A stretch of 22,149 nt of DNA from an uncultured Bacteroidales bacterium (GCA_946545765.1 CAMNNS010000007.1:1-22149), one strand, 5' to 3'; positions 9,012 to 16,844 are shown, counted from the stretch's first letter. Notes: generated from the sequence alone by a model not told the origin. Made by a program: numbers and translations.

Positions 9012-9872
9012 CTACAATTTAAAACTATCGGAATCTTTTAATACCGGAAAGTTTTTTCTAAAAATATTTAGACTTTCTAAATCTATACAACCCATCTGTA
9101 TCTCTTCTTTGCCATCAGAATTACAGGATATTATGCTATTCCCGATATAATCTACAATAGTAGAGTTACCACTGTAAAATATTTTTTTGTCCCCTAACTC
9201 TTGCTGTTTCATCTCTCCAACACAGTTTACCCCAACGACATAGCAACAATTTTCTATTGCCCTTGCTAATAAGAGTTTATCCCAAGCTGCTATTCTACTT
9301 TGAGGCCATGCTGCAACATAGATTATGGCATCATATAGGTAGGTTTCTTCACTACCTGAAAGAGTATTTTTTTGTATAATTTTATTTCTGCTAAAGATTG
9401 GAAATCTTAGGTCGTAGCAAATTTGAAGAAGCAATTTAAACCCCTTATAATCAACAATTACTTGTTTCTCTCCCGCGGTAAAATTTTTATCCTCTCCCGA
9501 GTATGAGAATAAGTGCCGTTTATCATAAAATTTAAACTCTCCATCGGGATAGACAAAAAATAATCTGTTATAATATGAAATATTCTCTTTTATCGCGATA
9601 CTACCACAAATAGCACAATCATATCTCTTCGCAATCTCTCTCATCCATTGTACAGAGGGATAAATAGAACTCCCTTTTTTCTCTTCTGCTAAATTTTGTG
9701 GATTAGGACAGAACCCGGTTGAGAACATTTCGGGTAAAACGATTAAGTCTATTTCTTTTGAACATTTTTCTTTTTGATTTTCTAAATAATCGTTGATAAA
9801 ATGTTCTATCTCCGTTCTATTGAGAGTAGGATTTGCCCACTCTATCTTTTTTTGTACAATGCAAATTCTCAT
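9012..9872 (-). CDS. omega-amidase / YafV-like carbon-nitrogen hydrolase
   Basis: This cytosolic nitrilase-superfamily amidase of 286 residues has the Glu-Lys-Cys catalytic triad visible: Glu48 in VLPEMFSTGF, Lys118 in YDKRHLF and Cys152 in LQICYDLRFP. DKRHLF with the following SYSGEDKNFTAGE is typical of YafV/omega-amidases, which hydrolyse 2-oxoglutaramate or 2-oxosuccinamate arising from glutamine/asparagine transamination or methionine salvage. The frame is open for 15 further codons upstream (to 9917), but I start at 9872. MRICIVQKKIEW is the family N-terminus, and the -7 box at 9886-9893 would lie inside the longer version. The 5' UTR would be very short. It is the first gene of a likely pair with the GHL10 gene. 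Confidence 0.9.
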   Translation of the reverse strand: MRICIVQKKIEWANPTLNRTEIEHFINDYLENQKEKCSKEIDLIVLPEMFSTGFCPNPQNLAEEKKGSSIYPSVQWMREIAKRYDCAICGSIAIKENISYYNRLFFVYPDGEFKFYDKRHLFSYSGEDKNFTAGEKQVIVDYKGFKLLLQICYDLRFPIFSRNKIIQKNTLSGSEETYLYDAIIYVAAWPQSRIAAWDKLLLARAIENCCYVVGVNCVGEMKQQELGDKKIFYSGNSTIVDYIGNSIISCNSDGKEEIQMGCIDLESLNIFRKNFPVLKDSDSFKL

Positions 9873-9885
9873 AACATTAACTATA

Positions 9886-9893
9886 CAAAGATA
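9886..9893 (-). promoter_or_regulatory. -7 box of the nitrilase promoter
   Basis: On the minus strand this reads TATCTTTG, an exact TAnnTTTG match, 13 bases before the chosen ATG. No clear -33 TTTG is seen. It is what fixes the start codon of the nitrilase gene at 9872. Confidence 0.6.
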
Positions 9894-9987
9894 GTAAATA
9901 AATAAGTAGGTCAGCAATCCTTTTTGATAACTCTATGATAATTGTTACCGATACTCGGGAAATGTTATATCAACTCATGTTCATTAT

Positions 9988-10010
9988 TTTAACTCGGTCA
10001 AAGAGTTAAA
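9988..10010. promoter_or_regulatory. palindrome, candidate operator of the biotin operon
   Basis: TTTAACTC (9988-9995) and GAGTTAAA (10003-10010) are a perfect inverted repeat with a 7-base spacer. The right arm falls about 16-23 bases before the bioB -7 box, where the -33 element should lie, so a bound protein would block the polymerase. There is no T-run and no gene ends nearby, so it is not a terminator. Which regulator binds is unknown; a BirA-type repressor is one possibility. The sequence does not match the usual BirA half-site TTGTAAACC. Confidence 0.5.
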
Positions 10011-10025
10011 TTAGTATATAATTTG

Positions 10026-10033
10026 TAAATTTG
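10026..10033 (+). promoter_or_regulatory. -7 box of the bioB promoter
   Basis: TAAATTTG matches TAnnTTTG and lies 37 bases before the bioB ATG. The expected -33 position is occupied by the right arm of the palindrome at 9988-10010 rather than by TTTG. A slightly altered alternative (TATAATTTG with one extra base) lies just upstream at 10017-10025. Confidence 0.5.
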
Positions 10034-10070
10034 GGCGGGTTTAAAAAGGTTAGTTATTATAACAGCGACT

Positions 10071-11057
10071 ATGGATTTTAATTTTGATATTGAGAAAGTT
10101 GAAGCTCTAAAGCAGACCTGTTTAGATGGGGGCGAAATAACTCGAGAGGATGCAGAGTGGCTATTAGTAAGTGCTCCAAAATTGGCTCTTTATGAAGCTT
10201 CTCATGAGATAACAGTAAAGTGTTCAAGTACAGTATTTGATACATGTTCTATAATAAATGCAAAAAGTGGCAGATGTTCGGAGGATTGTAAGTGGTGCTC
10301 TCAAAGTGTTCACTACAATACAGATATAGAAACATATCCTTTGATTGGTGTAGAAAAAGCGGTAGAGGTTGCCAATAAAAATTTCTCAAAAGGTATTAGC
10401 AGATTAGGGATAGTAAACAGCGGAAGAAAACAAAAAAAAGAAGATATTAAAGGGCTTGCAGAAATGATTCGTCAGATAAAGAAAAATTCTGATATTTATC
10501 TGTGTGGTTCTTTGGGTTTGCTTAGCAAAGATGAGCTTAAAGAGCTTAAAGAGGCAGGTTTACAGCGTTATCATTGTAATTTAGAGACAGCACCATCTTA
10601 CTTTGGAGAACTTTGTACTACTCATACGCAGGAGGAAAAATTACGAACATTAAGAGATGCAAAAGAGGTTGGATTAGAGATTTGCACAGGGGGTATTATT
10701 GGTATGGGGGAATCTTATAAACAATTGGTAGAGTTTGCGTTTGCTATAAAGCTGACAAAGACAGACAGCCTTCCGTTTAATTTGCTTAACCCTATCCCAG
10801 GAACCCCTTTAGAGGGTACCCACCCTTTGTCAGACGATGAAGTATTAAGTATAATTGCAATGTTTCGTTTTGTAAATCCTACAGTTTATTTAAGGTTTGC
10901 AGGGGGTAGGGCAAAGAGGGAGAGAGAGTTTATTAAACGCTCTTTTTATGTTGGGATAAATGCAGCAATTATGGGAGATATGCTTACAACACCTGGAACA
11001 AGTATTCAAGATGAATTTAACGATATAAAAGAGGCGGGCTACTCACTAATTAGATAA
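10071..11057 (+). CDS. bioB: biotin synthase
   Basis: This radical-SAM enzyme inserts sulfur into dethiobiotin, the last step of biotin synthesis. The 4Fe-4S/SAM motif CxxxCxxC is Cys69-Cys73-Cys76 in SGRCSEDCKWCSQSVHY, with Trp in place of the Tyr seen in E. coli BioB. YHCNLETAPSYF, GGIIGMGES, LPFNLLNPIPGTPLEG and the C-terminal LRFAGGRAKRE (with the 2Fe-2S-ligand-region arginine) are all family hallmarks. Length 328 is normal. It is first in a run bioB-bioA-bioF-bioG-bioC, 13 nt before bioA, behind a -7 box and a palindromic candidate operator. Confidence 0.97.
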   Translation: MDFNFDIEKVEALKQTCLDGGEITREDAEWLLVSAPKLALYEASHEITVKCSSTVFDTCSIINAKSGRCSEDCKWCSQSVHYNTDIETYPLIGVEKAVEVANKNFSKGISRLGIVNSGRKQKKEDIKGLAEMIRQIKKNSDIYLCGSLGLLSKDELKELKEAGLQRYHCNLETAPSYFGELCTTHTQEEKLRTLRDAKEVGLEICTGGIIGMGESYKQLVEFAFAIKLTKTDSLPFNLLNPIPGTPLEGTHPLSDDEVLSIIAMFRFVNPTVYLRFAGGRAKREREFIKRSFYVGINAAIMGDMLTTPGTSIQDEFNDIKEAGYSLIR

Positions 11058-11070
11058 GAAATAGAGAGTT

Positions 11071-12450
11071 ATGAGTAAGACGTTAGAAGATTTAAAATTT
11101 GATAAGGAACATATCTGGCACCCTTATACATCTGCAACCAATCCTCTACCCACTTATAAGGTTGATAAATGTGATGGTGCAGAGATTATATTATCTAATG
11201 GGCAAAGGCTTATAGATGGAATGTCTTCTTGGTGGTGTGCAGTTCATGGCTATAATAATCCAGTGATAAACAGAGCTATCCAAGAGCAGATTTCTAAAAT
11301 GAGCCATGTAATGTTTGGTGGAATCACTCATACCCCTGCGATAGAATTAGGAAAGTTGTTACTTGAATTGGTTCCAGATAATCTGTCAAAAATATTTTAT
11401 GCCGATAGTGGAAGTGTGGCGGTAGAAGTTGCTATGAAAATGGCAGTTCAGTATTGGTATGGGAAACTTGGAGAAGGCTCAAAGAAAGATAATTTTATAA
11501 CAATTCAGAGAGGCTATCATGGCGATACATGGAACGCCATGAGTGTTTGTGATCCCACAACAGGAATGCACTCTCTATTTGGAACCTCTCTCCCTAAAAG
11601 AATATTCCTCCCTCAACCTAAAAGTAAAATTTTTAGTGTTAGCAAATCGGAAGCAAGCAAATATTTGGAGAAAGAGCAAAGGTATCATATTGTAGAGGAT
11701 TGTGGAGATAGTGTTATTATCGGCGAGTGGCATAATTCAGATATTATTCCTTTAGAAGAGATTTTAAAAGTAAATTCAAATAGTATAGCAGCCATAATTT
11801 TAGAACCAATAGTTCAAGGTGCGGGAGGAATGTATTTTTATCATCCTAATTATTTGAAAGAGGTGGAAAAACTTGCACACAAGTATGATGTACTCATTAT
11901 TTTTGATGAGATTGCAACAGGTTTTGGCAGGACAGGTAAATTATTTGCGTGGGAGTGGTGTGGTGTTAAACCCGATATTATGTGTATAGGTAAAGCCTTG
12001 ACAGGAGGATATTTAACGCTCTCTGCAACTTTAACAACAGATGATGTGGCTACAACTATTAGCAATAATCCACCGTATGCTTTTATGCATGGACCTACAT
12101 TTATGGGCAATCCACTTGCATGTTCAATAGCTTGTGCTGCTGTTAATTTGCTAATATCTCAAGATTGGAGGGGGAGAGTTTTATCTATACAAAAACAGTT
12201 TGTAGAGTATCTTTCCAAAGCAAGAGAAATAGATTGTGTAAAAGAGGTTAGAGTTTTAGGTGCAATAGGAGTTTTAGAGACATTTAGCCCTATAAATATG
12301 GCAATATTACAAGAAGAATTTGTTAAGCAAGGAATATGGGTAAGACCTTTTGGTACACTTATTTATATTATGCCACCATTTATGGCAATTACAGATGAGC
12401 AAATCTCCAAATTAGCAAATGGTCTTATAGATGTTATTAAGAAAATATAG
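11071..12450 (+). CDS. bioA: adenosylmethionine--8-amino-7-oxononanoate aminotransferase
   Basis: This PLP enzyme converts 8-amino-7-oxononanoate (KAPA) to 7,8-diaminopelargonate, normally with SAM as amino donor. Hallmarks are HIWHPYTSATNPLP at the N-terminus, MSSWWCAVHGYNNP, DSGSVAVEVAMKMA, RGYHGDTWNAMSVCDP, FDEIATGFGRTGKLFAWEW (PLP-contacting Asp279) and the Schiff-base lysine Lys308 in IGKALTGGYLTLSAT. At 459 residues it is somewhat longer than E. coli BioA (429). The extra length is in the middle, about residues 185-235 (KSKIFSVSKSEASKYLEKEQ and on), a charged segment. It sits 13 nt after bioB and 30 nt before bioF. Confidence 0.96.
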   Translation: MSKTLEDLKFDKEHIWHPYTSATNPLPTYKVDKCDGAEIILSNGQRLIDGMSSWWCAVHGYNNPVINRAIQEQISKMSHVMFGGITHTPAIELGKLLLELVPDNLSKIFYADSGSVAVEVAMKMAVQYWYGKLGEGSKKDNFITIQRGYHGDTWNAMSVCDPTTGMHSLFGTSLPKRIFLPQPKSKIFSVSKSEASKYLEKEQRYHIVEDCGDSVIIGEWHNSDIIPLEEILKVNSNSIAAIILEPIVQGAGGMYFYHPNYLKEVEKLAHKYDVLIIFDEIATGFGRTGKLFAWEWCGVKPDIMCIGKALTGGYLTLSATLTTDDVATTISNNPPYAFMHGPTFMGNPLACSIACAAVNLLISQDWRGRVLSIQKQFVEYLSKAREIDCVKEVRVLGAIGVLETFSPINMAILQEEFVKQGIWVRPFGTLIYIMPPFMAITDEQISKLANGLIDVIKKI

Positions 12451-12480
12451 TATTACAAACAACAATAAAATTACAAGAAG

Positions 12481-13737
12481 ATGACCTTCTCTAAAGAGTT
12501 AGAAGATTTAAAGAAAGGGGCAAATTATAGAGTTCTTAAACATCCTTATCGCGATGGGAAATATCTCTCTTATGGAGGTATAAGAATGTTGAACCTTTCT
12601 TCTAATGATTACCTTGGAATAGCGGCTGAAATAGCAGAAGCAAAGGCAGATAGAGGCGGAACTAAAAGTTCGTTGCAGAATGATTTTTTAAAGAATCAAG
12701 AAAATCTCTCTTCTCTATTTACTTCGTCATCTTCTCGCCTTTTAACAGGAAATTTTTTAGAGCACGATGCCCTTGAAAGAGAGCTTTCTTACGACTACAA
12801 AAGGGATGCAGCAATGCTGTTCAATAGTGGTTATCACGCAAATAGTGGTATTTTACCAGCTTTAACTACAGATAAAGATTTAATACTTTCAGATAAACTT
12901 GTTCATGCAAGTTTGGTAGATGCTTTGCGTTTGAGCAGGGCTAAATCTATTAGATTTAAACACAATAATTTTGAACAAGTGGAACAACTGCTATTTAGCA
13001 AAGGAAAAGATTATGAGAAGATTTTTATTGTTGTAGAGAGTATTTATAGTATGGATGGCGATACTTCAGATTTAAAAAGACTTATCGCGATAAAGAAAAA
13101 ATATCCTAATGTTCTATTATATGTAGATGAGGCTCACGCAGTTGGTGTTAGGGGTGAGAGAGGTCTTGGACTTTGTGAGGAGTTGGGTGTAATTCAAGAT
13201 ATTGATATTATAATTGGGACATTTGGAAAAGCATTGGCTGCTTTTGGTGCTTATGCAATTTGTGAGAAAGAGATTAAAGAGTTGTTAATAAATAAAATGC
13301 GTCCCTTTATTTTTACTACTGCAATACCTCCAATAAATGCTGCTTGGGCAAGTTTTATTTTTGAGAGGGTAAAAGAGATGAAAGAGAGGCGAGAACATTT
13401 GTTTAATATAAGTACAACATTGAGAGAGGGGTTAAATAAAATTATTAAAGGGTTATCTAACGAGCAGAGCAAATTTATCCGTTTAGTAGAAGAGGGGAGT
13501 ACTCATATAGTTCCTGTTATATTGGGGGAGAGTAGCAGAGCAATAGAATTTGCAGACTACATGCAGAAGAATGGTTTTTTTGTGCTACCAATCCGGCCTC
13601 CAACAGTTCCTAAAGGGGAGTCAAGAGTTAGGATTTCTTTAACAGCAGATATAAGTTTTGATGAGATTAAAAAATTTCTCTTTTACTTTAATTCTTTTTT
13701 AAAAGGTGAGGGTGTAGAGATAAATAGAGAGGTTTAG
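12481..13737 (+). CDS. bioF: 8-amino-7-oxononanoate synthase
   Basis: This PLP-dependent alpha-oxoamine synthase condenses pimeloyl-ACP with alanine to give KAPA. Motifs in order: LNLSSNDYLGIA (38-49), SSRLLTGNFLEHDALE (84-99), FNSGYHANSGILPAL, SDKLVHASLVDALR, VESIYSMDGDTSDL, VDEAHAVGVRGERGLG (Asp216, His219) and GTFGKALAAFGAYA with the PLP lysine Lys250. The C-terminal domain ends in RPPTVPKGESRVRISLTA, as in the family. The 418 residues include roughly 30 more than E. coli BioF, mostly an insertion at about 50-80 and the C-terminal tail. Operon position: 30 nt after bioA, 11 nt before bioG. Confidence 0.95.
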   Translation: MTFSKELEDLKKGANYRVLKHPYRDGKYLSYGGIRMLNLSSNDYLGIAAEIAEAKADRGGTKSSLQNDFLKNQENLSSLFTSSSSRLLTGNFLEHDALERELSYDYKRDAAMLFNSGYHANSGILPALTTDKDLILSDKLVHASLVDALRLSRAKSIRFKHNNFEQVEQLLFSKGKDYEKIFIVVESIYSMDGDTSDLKRLIAIKKKYPNVLLYVDEAHAVGVRGERGLGLCEELGVIQDIDIIIGTFGKALAAFGAYAICEKEIKELLINKMRPFIFTTAIPPINAAWASFIFERVKEMKERREHLFNISTTLREGLNKIIKGLSNEQSKFIRLVEEGSTHIVPVILGESSRAIEFADYMQKNGFFVLPIRPPTVPKGESRVRISLTADISFDEIKKFLFYFNSFLKGEGVEINREV

Positions 13738-13748
13738 ATTTATTAAAG

Positions 13749-14459
13749 ATGGAGATTACAAATAAGATACTTACAATATTTTTTAGTGGTTGGGCAACAG
13801 ATTGGCATCTGATAGAAAACAAGGTGCTAAATAATGATACGATTGTTTGTTATAATTACGGCGAGAGTTTTGACAAGATTTTATTTAGTGGTGGGGAGAG
13901 GTATGACTTATCTAAAGAAGAAGAGAATTCCTTGTTGAATTTTGTTAGGGATAATAATTATACAAGGATAAATATAATAGCATGGTCTTTAGGGGTATAT
14001 GTTGTAGAGCATTGTAGAGAAATAAAAGAATTGATAACAAAAGGGAGAGAATTACCAAAGTATAACTTTGTTGCAATTAATGGAACACCATTCCCTTGCA
14101 ATGATAAGTACGGAATTCCAGTTTCAATTTTTAAAGGAACTTTAGATAATCTCAGCGATAGGAATTTATATAAATTCAGACGAAGAATGTGTGGAGAAAA
14201 TTTTGATTTTTTTATGAATAATCCTCCACAAAGAAGTTTGGAATCTTGTAAAAAAGAATTAGAGTATTTTTATAATAAAATGATAGAGAGAGGTTTTCAT
14301 AGTTATGAATTTAATATTCTATGGGATAAGGTTTATATATCAAAGAATGATAAAATTTTTCCTTTTGAGAATATGAATATGGCGTGGAGATTGACTAATA
14401 CTCCTATTATAACAATAGATGATGAACATTTTCCTAAACAACTTTTAGAGGAGTTCTAA
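13749..14459 (+). CDS. bioG: pimeloyl-ACP methyl ester carboxylesterase, BioG type
   Basis: This alpha/beta-hydrolase cleaves the methyl ester of pimeloyl-ACP, the step done by BioH in E. coli, freeing pimeloyl-ACP for BioF. BioG (DUF452) features: the N-terminal FFSGWATDWHLIE, the nucleophile Ser80 in AWSLGVYVVEH, and the late catalytic histidine His227 in DDEHFP. FVAINGTPFPCNDKYGIP with the following GI/PV segment is typical of the family. At 236 residues it is slightly longer than usual (about 215). Its place between bioF and bioC (11 and 15 nt gaps) supports the call independently. Confidence 0.93.
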   Translation: MEITNKILTIFFSGWATDWHLIENKVLNNDTIVCYNYGESFDKILFSGGERYDLSKEEENSLLNFVRDNNYTRINIIAWSLGVYVVEHCREIKELITKGRELPKYNFVAINGTPFPCNDKYGIPVSIFKGTLDNLSDRNLYKFRRRMCGENFDFFMNNPPQRSLESCKKELEYFYNKMIERGFHSYEFNILWDKVYISKNDKIFPFENMNMAWRLTNTPIITIDDEHFPKQLLEEF

Positions 14460-14474
14460 AGATTAACGATAGGA

Positions 14475-15332
14475 ATGAAAAATTTAATGAATAAAGAGCG
14501 AATAGCTCACAGATTTTCTTCGGCAATTTCTACCTATGAGGATGAAGCTGTTGAACAGAGGCATATTGCGGAACAATTAGCCTCTATGATTAAATTTTGG
14601 GGCGAAGCAAAATCTCTTAATTTTAAAAGAATAGCTGAGGTAGGTTGTGGCACAGGACTGTTGAGTAAAATTCTTGTAAAGCTTTTTTCTCCCGAAACCC
14701 TTTGGCTAAACGATTTATGTTGTTCTGTTAAGGATATTTTTAATAGTTATGAAAATACATTTTTTTGTGGAGGAGATATAGAGAAGATACTACAAGAGAG
14801 TGAACAATTTTATGCTAATAAAGGTGGTAATAATTTAATAGATAAAACTACTATATTTCCTTTAGAGAATGATTTAATAGCCTCTTCTTCTGTTATTCAG
14901 TGGTTAGATTCTCCTATAGAGTTTTTATTGAATTGTAAAAAATATCTATCAGAGAAAGGGATAGTTGCAGTGAGTACTTTTGGGGAGAAAAATTTTTTAG
15001 AAATAAGAGAGATAACAGGCAGAGGTTTGAGATATATACCATTAGAAGAGTTAAAAAATAAAATAGCTAATCAATATACTATTTTAGCATCTGCACAAAG
15101 TAGTATAAAGCAAATATTTTCTACCCCAATGGAAGTACTCTTGCACCTAAAGAGGACAGGGGTTACAGGAGTTTCTGATGTTTCTGAAGGGGGAGAATTT
15201 AAATGGAGCAAATCGAGATTGGAAAAATTCTGCATAGAATATCAAGAAAGATTTTCTCAAACAGAAGCCAAAGAATCAAAAGGGGTAACATTAACCTACA
15301 ATCCAATATTTCTGATTTTACAAAACAAGTAG
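14475..15332 (+). CDS. bioC: malonyl-ACP O-methyltransferase
   Basis: This SAM-dependent methyltransferase caps the free carboxyl of malonyl-ACP so that the fatty-acid synthase can extend it to pimeloyl-ACP methyl ester. The N-terminal signature is ERIAHRFSSAISTYEDEAVEQ (8-28, close to the FxxAAxxYdxxAxvQ pattern). SAM motif I is IAEVGCGTGLLSKIL (53-67), followed by LIASSSVIQWLDSP (motif IV region) and GIVAVSTFGEKNFLEI. An insertion around 105-130 (LQESEQFYANKGGNN) is unusual for BioC. ATG at 14475 gives MKNLMNKERI; the ATG at 14487 is also possible and would spare the signature. Last gene of the bio operon; no terminator is recognisable after it. Confidence 0.93.
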   Translation: MKNLMNKERIAHRFSSAISTYEDEAVEQRHIAEQLASMIKFWGEAKSLNFKRIAEVGCGTGLLSKILVKLFSPETLWLNDLCCSVKDIFNSYENTFFCGGDIEKILQESEQFYANKGGNNLIDKTTIFPLENDLIASSSVIQWLDSPIEFLLNCKKYLSEKGIVAVSTFGEKNFLEIREITGRGLRYIPLEELKNKIANQYTILASAQSSIKQIFSTPMEVLLHLKRTGVTGVSDVSEGGEFKWSKSRLEKFCIEYQERFSQTEAKESKGVTLTYNPIFLILQNK

Positions 15333-15362
15333 CTAAGCATATAAAAGGCCTATTTCTGAGAA

Positions 15363-15450
15363 AGATTTGAGAATTTTGACTGCGAGATTTGAGAATTTTG
15401 TTAAAAAGATTTGAGAATTTTGACTGCGAGATTTGAGAATTTTGTTATAT
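15363..15450. repeat. four tandem 22-bp repeats
   Basis: Four head-to-tail copies of a 22-bp unit start at 15363, 15385, 15407 and 15429. Each begins with the 16-base core AGATTTGAGAATTTTG, identical in all four. The last six bases alternate: ACTGCG, TTAAAA, ACTGCG, TTATAT, so the array is also two copies of a 44-bp unit. It lies between the ends of bioC and menA. The final copy runs into TATATTTG, a -7-like box. It is not a CRISPR: the variable part is 6 bases and itself repeats. Confidence 0.95.
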
Positions 15451-15585
15451 TTGCACAAAAGAAATTTAAACAAAGGTCTTTCTGTTTTTGCTTCAAAATT
15501 TCGTCCAAAATTATCGCTAATTATCGGAAGAGATGGAATATCTGTAGAAGAATTTTTAAGTGCAGATATTAAGCGGTTGTTGTAG
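15445..15585 (+). pseudogene. probable C-terminal remnant of a lost gene (DUF4143-type ATPase?)
   Basis: An open frame without a start codon reads through LHKRNLNKGLSVFASKF, then RPKLSLIIGRDGISVEEFLS and ADIKRLL to a TAG at 15583-15585. The stop upstream in this frame is at 15421-15423, inside the repeat. The PKxSLIIG..GISVEEFL pattern with a short basic/Leu tail looks like the C-terminus of the Bacteroidales AAA-ATPases with a DUF4143 domain. That assignment is from memory of the pattern and is weak. If right, the gene's promoter and its last ~46 codons survive and the rest has been deleted. The stop overlaps the menA 3' end on the other strand. Confidence 0.35.
15446..15453 (+). promoter_or_regulatory. 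orphan -7 box at the end of the tandem repeat
   Basis: TATATTTG is an exact TAnnTTTG match on the + strand directly after the fourth 22-bp repeat. It has no intact gene downstream, only the probable remnant ending at 15585. It may be the surviving promoter of a lost gene. A transcript from it would run antisense into menA. Confidence 0.35.
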
Positions 15586-16645
15586 GTGTTATCAGGATAA
15601 TGCAAATCATTGATATAATAAAGAGGGTTGCAAAGATTAAAATGTTCACACTTGTTTTGCCAATCATTCTGTTAAGAGGAGTGCCACAACCAATCCTTTT
15701 TATCTCTCTGTATGCGAGATAATGTTTGATAATAAATAGAGATAGAGTGATTGTTGAAATTAGGAGAAACAAGAAGAGCTGAAAGAGAGAAATTCCTTTT
15801 AAGTTTGTAATTAAGAGAATTAAGCAGGTTAGAGCAAAGAGATTTCCGAATACACCACATAAAAGATAACCCCTCTCTCCCCACACTTTTCCATACTTTA
15901 CAACCAAGGTGTTCTTGCCACTTTTTTTATCAACTTCTCTATCGCGATAATTGTTTACCATAAGTAATGAATCTGTTACAACTCCTATAGCCGTTCCCCC
16001 TAAAAGAGAGAGATAAAAAAGAGGGTGTAGAAAATAACAACTATTGTTGTTGAATGAAAATGTAATAATTTGATTTAAAGATACAAATGTGGCATGATAT
16101 AAAATATAACAGACTGTTACAACAGGGACAATTCCAAAGAATATCACAACAAGAATATCCCCTTTGCCACTATAAGAAAATTTTGTGGAGTATAAAAATG
16201 CAAAAAGGATACAAAGTGCCCCTATAAAAATCATCTCCCATCCTCCAAGTATTGCTAAAGGAGTCCCAATTATAATTGCTAAAAGTGTTGTAATATAAAT
16301 TCCTTTGAGCATATTTTTGGGAGAAATCCAACCTTGTGCACAAGCCCGTTTAGGTCCTAATCTCTCTTTTGTATCCGCTCCCTTTTTAAAATCTTGGTAG
16401 TCATTTATAAAGTTTGAATCTATTTGCATTATGAGGGCAAAAAGAAGAGATATAGCTGTTGTTAAAATTATAGTAGGGTAGTTTTTTTGCAAATAATCAT
16501 AAAATGTAAAACCCTCGTTATTAGCCAAAAATAGATATGTCCAGCAGAAAAATAAAGTTGTAGCTATTAATACAGGAGCAATAGCACCAGCAAGAGCTTT
16601 TGGACGAGTGGCAAGTATCCAATATTTAAAACTTTGTTTATTCAT
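15569..16645 (-). CDS. menA: 1,4-dihydroxy-2-naphthoate polyprenyltransferase
   Basis: This integral membrane UbiA-family prenyltransferase attaches the isoprenoid tail in menaquinone synthesis. The N-terminus WILATRPKALAGAIAPVLI is typical of MenA. The first aspartate-rich motif is at about 80-91 (INDYQDFKKGADTKERLGP) and the second is NNYRDREVDKKSGKNTLVVKYG. About eight hydrophobic membrane segments are spread along 358 residues, which is longer than the usual ~300. The extra residues are in loops near 35-60 and 185-205. It stands alone on the minus strand between bioC and bioD, and its start follows a good -7 box. It has no functional tie to biotin beyond the neighbourhood. Confidence 0.93.
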   Translation of the reverse strand: MNKQSFKYWILATRPKALAGAIAPVLIATTLFFCWTYLFLANNEGFTFYDYLQKNYPTIILTTAISLLFALIMQIDSNFINDYQDFKKGADTKERLGPKRACAQGWISPKNMLKGIYITTLLAIIIGTPLAILGGWEMIFIGALCILFAFLYSTKFSYSGKGDILVVIFFGIVPVVTVCYILYHATFVSLNQIITFSFNNNSCYFLHPLFYLSLLGGTAIGVVTDSLLMVNNYRDREVDKKSGKNTLVVKYGKVWGERGYLLCGVFGNLFALTCLILLITNLKGISLFQLFLFLLISTITLSLFIIKHYLAYREIKRIGCGTPLNRMIGKTSVNILIFATLFIISMICIILITPTTTA

Positions 16646-16661
16646 TTTAAACCATTGAGTG

Positions 16662-16669
16662 CAAATATA
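16662..16669 (-). promoter_or_regulatory. -7 box of the menA promoter
   Basis: On the minus strand this reads TATATTTG, an exact TAnnTTTG match, 16 bases before the menA ATG. A TTTG on the same strand (16695-16692) lies 22 bases upstream, close to the 19-21 expected for the -33 element. Confidence 0.6.
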
Positions 16670-16722
16670 GATAAAGAAATTATTTGTATTTCAAAAATTT
16701 TTCTTTTATTTTGAGTAGAACA

Positions 16723-16779
16723 AAGCTCAATTAGTAAATGCAACTTTATAAAATATTATAATTACTTAAACCGAGAGAT
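16723..16779. repeat. imperfect 57-bp direct repeat, copy A
   Basis: Matches 18095-18151 at 46 of 57 positions without gaps. The core 16727-16752 differs from its partner by one base in 26 and begins TCAATTAGTAAATGCAAC. It lies in the menA/bioD divergent region, 66 bases before the bioD ATG. Copy B has the same orientation and a similar distance (58 bases) before the kinase gene. Confidence 0.85.
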
Positions 16780-16814
16780 AAAAATAGTTGCTTTTACAAC
16801 TTGAATATACATAG

Positions 16815-16844
16815 TATTTTAACAAATAAAATAAAGTAGTTAAA
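16815..16844 (+). promoter_or_regulatory. likely bioD promoter region with TTTAAC/GTTAAA half-sites
   Basis: TATTTTAACAAA (16815-16826) matches TATCTTTACAAA before the kinase gene (18179-18190) at 10 of 12 positions. AAAGTAGTTAAAT next to the ATG likewise resembles AAAGTTGTTAAAT at 18188-18200. TTTAAC (16818-16823) and GTTAAA (16839-16844) form an inverted pair with 15 bases between; the same half-sites occur before bioB 11 bases apart. The box is a poor TAnnTTTG match. Confidence 0.3.

Noticed and set aside
9873..9917. N-terminal extension of the nitrilase gene to 9917
   Set aside because: The extension would be translated from upstream of the TATCTTTG promoter box, and family members begin at MRI-type residues.
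10023..10045. TTGTAAA...GTTTAAA as a BirA box before bioB
   Set aside because: The half-sites are only 9 bases apart, against about 15 in known BirA operators, and both deviate from TTGTAAACC. The first also overlaps the -7 box.
15363..15450. CRISPR-like appearance of evenly spaced repeats
   Set aside because: The unit is 22 bp with only 6 variable bases, which themselves repeat; no cas genes are present.
15333..15605. 90-codon minus-strand frame between bioC and menA
   Set aside because: It runs through the 22-bp tandem repeats, overlaps the menA 3' end, and its composition (Asn/Ser/Lys-rich, no motif) reflects reading the repeat backwards.
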